A stretch of DNA of 64,000 nucleotides from Apodemus sylvaticus (taxonomy: Eukaryota > Chordata > Mammalia > Rodentia > Muridae): the NCBI RefSeq assembly GCF_947179515.1, contig NC_067492.1:9867347-9931346 (forward strand). Direction: 5' to 3'. A program made the position numbers and the translations under genes. Each line of letters opens with the position of its first letter. Position 1 is the stretch's first letter. The notes beneath the pieces are model-generated. The model had not been told where the DNA came from. It saw only the letters and a list, made by a program, of their open reading frames with translations, and did not search any database. Shown one piece after another: positions 58,337 through 64,000 of the stretch.

Positions 58337-60437
58337 GATCAGCCATTTTTGTTTTGCTTACTTGGTGATGTAAAATCTCTCCCTATTTGGGGACCAGAGG
58401 ATTGGTGCTGTTTCCTCAATCTCGATCATCTCTGCCCTCAGTCTCTGCTCTTCTCTACTTACAGTGAGCTTGGTACAGTTCCTGACTCAGGACTGACCAT
58501 TCCTCCTATGTGCTTTGAGTTTTGATGTGTTTGTGGACAGTGACAGCAAGCCTCCCTCTGGCAGCCCCGTGGTCATACAGTTAATACACAGTTATCCCTT
58601 AGTGTCTGAGGGGAGCAGTCCTGGGAGCCCCAAGAGCACCAAAATCTGCAGATGCTTAAGTCCCCTGGATCAAACAAAATAATATTTGTACGTGACTGCA
58701 CGGGTCCTCTGTACACTGAGGTCCTCTCTGTAACACAGATCCCTACATAACCATGGTGATATTACAGACCCAATACCTCCCAGTGAGAAGTCACTCCGGC
58801 ACTTAATAAGGGAAACTCTTTAATGGACCATGGGATTGGTTCTGGCTACTACGCAAAAGGGAACCAACCCCGAAGAGAAATTCCCATCGGTTTAAAGAGT
58901 TTCAGGGTCCCTAGTTATACTTTGAGCAGTTAAATTTGCGTCGCAGACACAGAAATTCCAAAGTTTGGTTTTTTGAACAAGTGGGGAGTTTACAACATAA
59001 AGTAATTGTTCTAGTTATTCTGAGACAGCCCCTGGGCAGCTGTTAGCCAGGGTCAGCATGCCCGCTTGGCAGAGTACTGTTCTTCCTAAGAAAAGAACCT
59101 GGACTTAACAAGGACCAGGAGTCAGTGGTGGTGGCCCCCTTTGAATTTTCTAACAGAGGCAAGGTCTTTGATGTAGGAATGTTCCTGATGGCCAGCTGTG
59201 AGCCAGGGGTGTCTCCTTTTGTTATGTCCCTAATAGGTGGCAATCTTAGTGAACAGATCTTAACAGAAACACCCGGAAAACCAAAACTTTAATTATATTC
59301 AGGGTACAGTTGTCTCTTTCCTAGTCTGGTTAGTAACACTACTCAGCCTTGAGCACTCCTTTAGCTAACGTCTACTGTTTGCAACTTAGTATTTCTTAAG
59401 CAGACTTAATGGGTCCTTTATGACATCAACTTACTGCTCCCAGTTTCTCCTGAGCCAGCAAGAGGCTTCTAATTACTGGGCTCCAGGTGGCTGAAGGACA
59501 GAAGACCTTGGGAGAGTGTGGTGAATTAGCAGGGAGACGTCAGGCCAAGAGCAAGATTGAAGTTGTGTGGGGCTACAGGCACATACAATACATCTGTCTC
59601 AAAACTGCCCTTGTAAAATCTGTGTATATGTCTGTGTAGACTTAGGTATAGGAGTGCAGGTGCCCACAGAGGTCAAAAACAGAAGATCCCTCTGGAGTTA
59701 GTCATCCAGTATGCGTTCTGGGATCTAAACTTGGCTGCTATACAAGAGTAGTGTCCCCTCTTACACGCACTCTTATGAGCGAGTCATCTATCTTCCATCT
59801 GCCTTTTTTTTTTTTCTGACTCAACACCAGAGGAACAACGCAACAAGAGTTCTGCACAAGGCCTCCTCTACACCCTGGTCCAGATCCCCCTCCTTGAGTT
59901 TGCTCAGCTGGAGGTCCTAGTGAAAAACTACAGGCTTGATAGCCAAGGCCCATCTCCCGAGCTGGTGAGCCTGGGACTCTAGGTTTATCTCCTCCATCCT
60001 GTTTGGTTCAGTCACATTCCCCAAGCTGCTGCGGCCACCCACACACTGGTTGTGCCCGGAGACAAGTGTGATCCAGCTCAGTATTAAGGCAGAGAATGGG
60101 CCCATCCTATTGGTGTCTAAATCGCTCAAGGGCGTTTTACCGGACGAATTTCACATTGATCCTCGTTTGATCCAAATGATAACTATCTGGTGTTACAAAC
60201 GCCCTTCCTGTTTCTCAAGATGTAGATGCACCTACCCGGCAGCAGTAATAAACTGGGCCATTAGAGGGCCCTCTCAGCAGCTGGGGCCATTGGGAGTAGT
60301 TTAGGAGAACGTATAGATTTAGCTCATTAGGAAGCCCTCTCAACAGTACTGGGGGTTAGTTCAAGAGAGTGCATAGGCCCAGGCCATGGGAGTAGTTCAG
60401 GAGAACGCATAGATTGGATAGTCCTCCTCACGGTCCC
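58337..60437. other. Hsdl1-Mbtps1 intergenic region
   Basis: A short stretch at about 58570-58690 (CACCAAAATCTGCAGATGC) resembles an ancient DNA-transposon fragment of Tigger/MER type; this is tentative. From 58760 to 60260 I recognise no gene or repeat family. A degenerate tandem repeat follows at 60262-60415. Confidence 0.45.
60262..60415. repeat. Degenerate tandem repeat, about 60-base unit, 2.5 copies
   Basis: Shared order of words: GGGCCCTCTCAGCAG / GAAGCCCTCTCAACAG, then GGGAGTAGTTTAGGAGAACG, GGGTTAGTTCAAGAGAGTGC and GGGAGTAGTTCAGGAGAACG. It lies immediately upstream of the Mbtps1 CpG island. Confidence 0.7.
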
Positions 60438-60640
60438 TATTTATACCCCCCCTCGATCTGGCCCCGCCCTCTTCTCTAAGGCCCCGCCCCAAAGCTGCAG
60501 ATGTCGCGAGATCTCTGCACAACCTCTAGCCTCGGTTCCGGGCCGTCAGGAGCGCGCACGCAGGTCGCGGGCGCGCGGGGCACGTCGGACCGTCGTTCCC
60601 GTCCCCCACAGCGGCGTGGTCTCGCGAGACTTGCGAGTAA
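60438..60640 (+). promoter_or_regulatory. Mbtps1: Mbtps1 CpG-island promoter
   Basis: Two GC boxes in reverse sense (GGCCCCGCCC near 60461 and 60480), a TATTTATACC upstream of them near 60438, and the palindromic element TCTCGCGAGA at 60620-60629. CpG density is high to about 60990. Confidence 0.7.
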
Positions 60641-60728
60641 ACATCCCCCGAATGGAGACCCGAGGCGTGTTCGCGGCGGAGCCGCCGGTCCCCCGGGTCC
60701 GCCGACCTCGAGCCTGAGGCGCACGCAG
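60500..60728 (+). other. Mbtps1: Probable Mbtps1 noncoding exon 1
   Basis: CpG-rich leader ending at a consensus donor ACGCAG|GTACGT after 60728. No Mbtps1 coding sequence lies in the window. The assignment rests on synteny: Mbtps1 (site-1 protease, which activates SREBP and ATF6 in the Golgi) follows Hsdl1 in the same orientation in human and mouse. The start is approximate. Confidence 0.65.
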
Positions 60729-63700
60729 GTACGTCAGCCGGTGGCGGGCGAGAGCCGGCCGCGCCCTAGGCCCAGCTGTCCGCAGCCCGCTGCCCGCACG
60801 GGGGCTGCCGGTGACCGCAGCTGCTTCACCAGAAATTGTCCTGGCGCAGCGGCCTGGCCTGCGCCTGCGCGCCGCGGTGCGCACGCGCCGTTCGCCTCCG
60901 CAGGGCTCTGCGGTCGCGAGCCCCGGGGAACCGGCCTGCAAGTCCGTGCACGGCGCGGCTCGTACTTGGCATTGACTGTAGGTGTTTTCGAGCGGCTCTT
61001 TGAAGGGATGGAAGGAGCACTTGAAGATTTGATTCTGGGGCCAGCCTCGCTAACCCCTAGGTTTGGAAACGAATGAAAAGCCAAACAGAGAAAAGCACTA
61101 AATCTGCAAAACTAGTGGGGGGAAAAAGTTAATATTTGACACAAGGTCTGAGTAGCTCAAGCTGGCTTTGAACTCCTGATCCTCCTGTCTCTCTCTGCCT
61201 GGTGCTGGAACTAAAAACGTACAGCACCACACCACTTACCGTTATTTTTTCAACGTAAGGACTTGATTTCTATAAAATACCCGTATCACAGGGTCACTTG
61301 TATTAAGTGTTACCGCCCTGTGACTTTGTGTCATCTTGCCGAGCAGTTCAATCGGCACCACAATCCCGTTCGAGAACCACTCCCAAGACTCCCGGGACCC
61401 TTCTGTCATTAGTGCAGATTTTTAGTCTGCTATTTTAGCCACCAATGGACTTGTCTCCTAAGGTTTGCCTTTTGGGAATAGTGGGTCAGTAGCAGCATGT
61501 GGCTTTTGGTGCCTTGTTTCCAGAATTCATCTATGTTGTAGCGTAAATCAGTGCCTTCTTTTATGACTGTAGCGTAAATCAGCATTTCATTTTTCATGGC
61601 TGGATTCCATCGTTTAATAGCCCACAGTTACTCCTGTTCGTGTAGAATACCTTTTGCCAAGGTTTTATCTTGCGGAATGTGACATTTTGGCCACAGAGCT
61701 GGTTTTTGTGGACGTTTTGGTTTTTTTGTTTTCTTTTTCTTTTTTTTTTTTTTTTTTTTTTGAGTGTGGGCAGAGGTAGCTACCTGAACCTGCACTTTTG
61801 CCCGTTAGGACTCTCCTGCAGTCTCCAAACATCCCATATAACCAACAGTTTGCTGTTACTATTTAAAAAGTGACGCAGTGTGGGCAGGCAGGGCCCTCTC
61901 CCACCCAGTGGGAAGGAAGGAGCCTGTTTCCTAGTCAGATCTTGTTCACTCTTGGTGCTATCATGTGCTTCACTCTCCGATTCTGTCCTCTGTCTGATGG
62001 TAGGCAGTCTTTGGACTAGGAGGACCAAAGGGAAGTATAGGTGTGTGCCCCTGTGTGTGGAGACCAGAGCTCTGGTGGGTGTCTTTTTTATTGAGATAGG
62101 GACTCACTGATTCTGGAGCACACTGATTGAGCTAGACCAAGGGGTCACTGTGCTCCAGGGGCAATCTACCGTAGCTTTTTGTGTGAATTTTGGGGTCTTA
62201 ATTAAACTCCTCATGCCCCACAGACCATCTTCCCAGCTCCTCCAAGGAGTCTTTTTAGTGGTTTCTTTGAGGAGGACGTTGTATACTATTAGTAACTTTT
62301 TCCCCTAAAGTGATTTATTTACTTTTAGTTCAAGTTCATTGGTGTTTTGCCTGCCTGTATATGAGTGTGAGGCTGTTGGATCCCCTGGAACCGGAGTTAC
62401 AGACAGTTCTATGCTGCCACATGGGTGCAAGGACTCAAACCTGGGACTTCTGGAAGACCAGCCAGTGTTCTTAACTACTGAGCCATGTCTCCAGGCCCCC
62501 CCCCCTTTTTTTTGTTTGGTTTTTTGGTTCTTTGGATTTGGTTTTTTCGAGACAGGGTTTCTCTGTATAGCCCTGATTGTCCTGGAACTCACTCTGTAGA
62601 CCAGGCTGGCCTTGAACTCAGAAATCTGGCTGCCTCTGCCTCCCAGAGTCCTGGGATTACAGGCGTGCACCACCACCACCTGGCCCTCCAGCCCCTTATT
62701 AACAACTCTTGATTGCTTTGGGGGTGGAATAGATGGGATCAGAACCCACCCAATGATCTGAAATGCTCAGGAATCCAGACTTTCCATTTGGTATTGTAGG
62801 AGGTGACAGATAAGTGGATTTTTTTTTTTCTTAGTGGTGCAGTCTGTTTTGATGTGTTTTGTAAATCCATGTATGTATGATATGTGTAGGTACACACACA
62901 CATGTGGAGGTCAGAGGACAACTGTGTAATCAGTTCTCTTGTCTTACCTTTAACAGGGTTCCAGAGATCAAACTCAGGGCATCAGCATCGGGCCAGACAG
63001 CAAGTGCCTTTACCCATGGAGCCATCTGATTGACCATTTTATTTATTTCTCTTATGTATAGGAAAGTGTGGCCTGCATGTGTCTGCACACCTCTTGCCTG
63101 AGGAGACCAGAGCGTGTGGGTACTGGGACTAGAACCCTGGTCCTCTGGAAAACCAGTAAGTGCTCTTAACCCCTAGTCACCGCTCCTATTAATCTTAACA
63201 GTATTTTCTCCTGATAAGGAAATGAATTTCAACTGAAATGAGGAAAGTAAGAAGCTTGGTGGCCCGGTCTGTGGTTGGCTGATACCTGTTAGATGTGCAG
63301 AGACTAGGAACCAAGAGCAAACTCTGCAGGGACAGGCAGCAAATCCCTTGGCTCTTCTGTTCTTGAAGCACTGAACAGTGTTGGCTCATTGAGGCCTCCA
63401 TATGCACCTTTATTTTAAGAGTACCTTCTGGCACTGCTTAATTGTTAGCCTGTTAAACAGTGGGAATACAGCCAAGTGTGCAGTCGAGTTTCAAAAGAGA
63501 TCATTTTCCGGCCAACTTTTAATTAAATTGAATAGTACCCTTTCATGGTTTAAAAAGCCTTCACTGGAGTTATTTCAGTAAACTCGTTTATGAAGAGGCA
63601 GGGCATGGTGGCATAATTAGATGACTGTGATATGGGCCATTTCCTCTCACCTGAATTAGATTTTAAAATTATATTCAAGCAAATAACTTTATATATTTAA

Positions 63701-64000
63701 ATTATGCTCAGAAGTGTAATCTTGGTGGTGTTCTCTTGCAATGTGCACATTGTAAAAAGAATTTCAGAGCTGAAAGGGATAGTAGTCGGCCTTGCTGCTC
63801 TCTTTCTCACTGCAGCCATTGTATCTGTCCCTGATGTGCAGGTGTCTTTCTTTCCCATGCAGTATTTGATGTCAGGCTCATCCTGAGGCTGCCCCTTTGA
63901 GCAGTGCAGTCACACTCGGGAAGCCACTAGTGGGAAGGCCTTCTTTAGGGTATGCTTTTTATAGAAGATGACCAGGTCTTCTACAAGAATGCCTGGGAAT
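60729..64000 (+). other. Mbtps1: Probable Mbtps1 intron 1 (continues past the window)
   Basis: CpG-rich to about 60990, then ordinary intronic sequence with repeats: a diverged minus-strand B1 (61135-61240), an old L1M-like fragment (about 61270-61640), poly-T (61738-61761), tRNA-type SINE remnants (about 62050-62240, 62855-63035, 63036-63180) and the B3/B1 pair at 62309-62685. From 63185 to the end nothing is recognised, and no Mbtps1 coding exon is present. Confidence 0.55.
62309..62685 (-). mobile_element. B3 SINE followed by B1 SINE, both minus strand
   Basis: B3 at 62309-62499 (CAAACCTGGGACTTCTGG, then TGAGCCATGTCTCCAGGCCC), then the poly-C/T junction and a near-consensus B1 reverse complement ending CACCACCACCTGGCC. 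Confidence 0.9.

Noticed and set aside
60501..61076. 191-codon open frame in the Mbtps1 CpG island
   Set aside because: Arg/Pro/Gly/Ala-rich composition typical of CpG islands. It runs through a consensus donor at 60728/60729 and resembles no known protein.

Overview
The window is mammalian nuclear DNA from a murid rodent, almost certainly mouse (Mus). Genes are split by GT-AG introns, and the sequence is full of B1 and B2/B3 SINEs, MaLR-type LTRs, and long CA/GT, GA and CA-rich arrays. Four genes can be read exon by exon, with every phase closing. A fifth begins near the right edge. Gene order and orientation match the block MBTPS1-HSDL1-DNAAF1-TAF1C-ADAD2 (human 16q24, mouse chromosome 8), shown here so that Adad2 lies at the left. 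The species and locus are inferred from family knowledge and synteny; no database search was run.

Layout. 1-2.7 kb: non-genic. 2.7-7.6 kb, minus strand: Adad2, ten coding exons, 551 codons, a germ-cell dsRNA-binding protein with an adenosine-deaminase fold whose metal ligands are mostly lost. 7.7-14.2 kb: intergenic, SINEs and LTRs. 14.2-20.84 kb, plus strand: Taf1c, a noncoding first exon plus 14 coding exons, 838 codons, a subunit of the RNA polymerase I selectivity factor SL1/TIF-IB. 21.0-42.03 kb, minus strand: Dnaaf1 (Lrrc50), 12 coding exons, 633 codons, an assembly factor for axonemal dynein arms. 42.2-57.6 kb, plus strand: Hsdl1, a noncoding first exon plus four coding exons, 330 codons, a catalytically altered short-chain dehydrogenase. 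60.4-61 kb: CpG-island promoter and probable noncoding first exon of Mbtps1 (site-1 protease); the rest of the window would be its first intron.

Relations. Taf1c and Dnaaf1 converge and their 3' ends lie within a few hundred bases of each other. Dnaaf1 and Hsdl1 diverge from one CpG-island promoter holding an RFX-type X-box, a CCAAT box and a palindromic NRF1 site within 30 bases. This fits a ciliary gene paired with a broadly expressed one. The genes do not form a common pathway; the grouping is conserved synteny.

Most notable observations: a decayed tandem copy of part of the Taf1c last coding exon lying in its own 3' UTR; a 75-base Taf1c intron that is in frame and stop-free; a GC-AG intron in Taf1c; a perfect 32-base palindrome in Dnaaf1 intron 6; a minisatellite and a (GA)n tract bracketing Dnaaf1 exon 8; several minisatellites; and a hAT-type transposon that split an older B1. 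I saw no evidence of a wholly new biological system.
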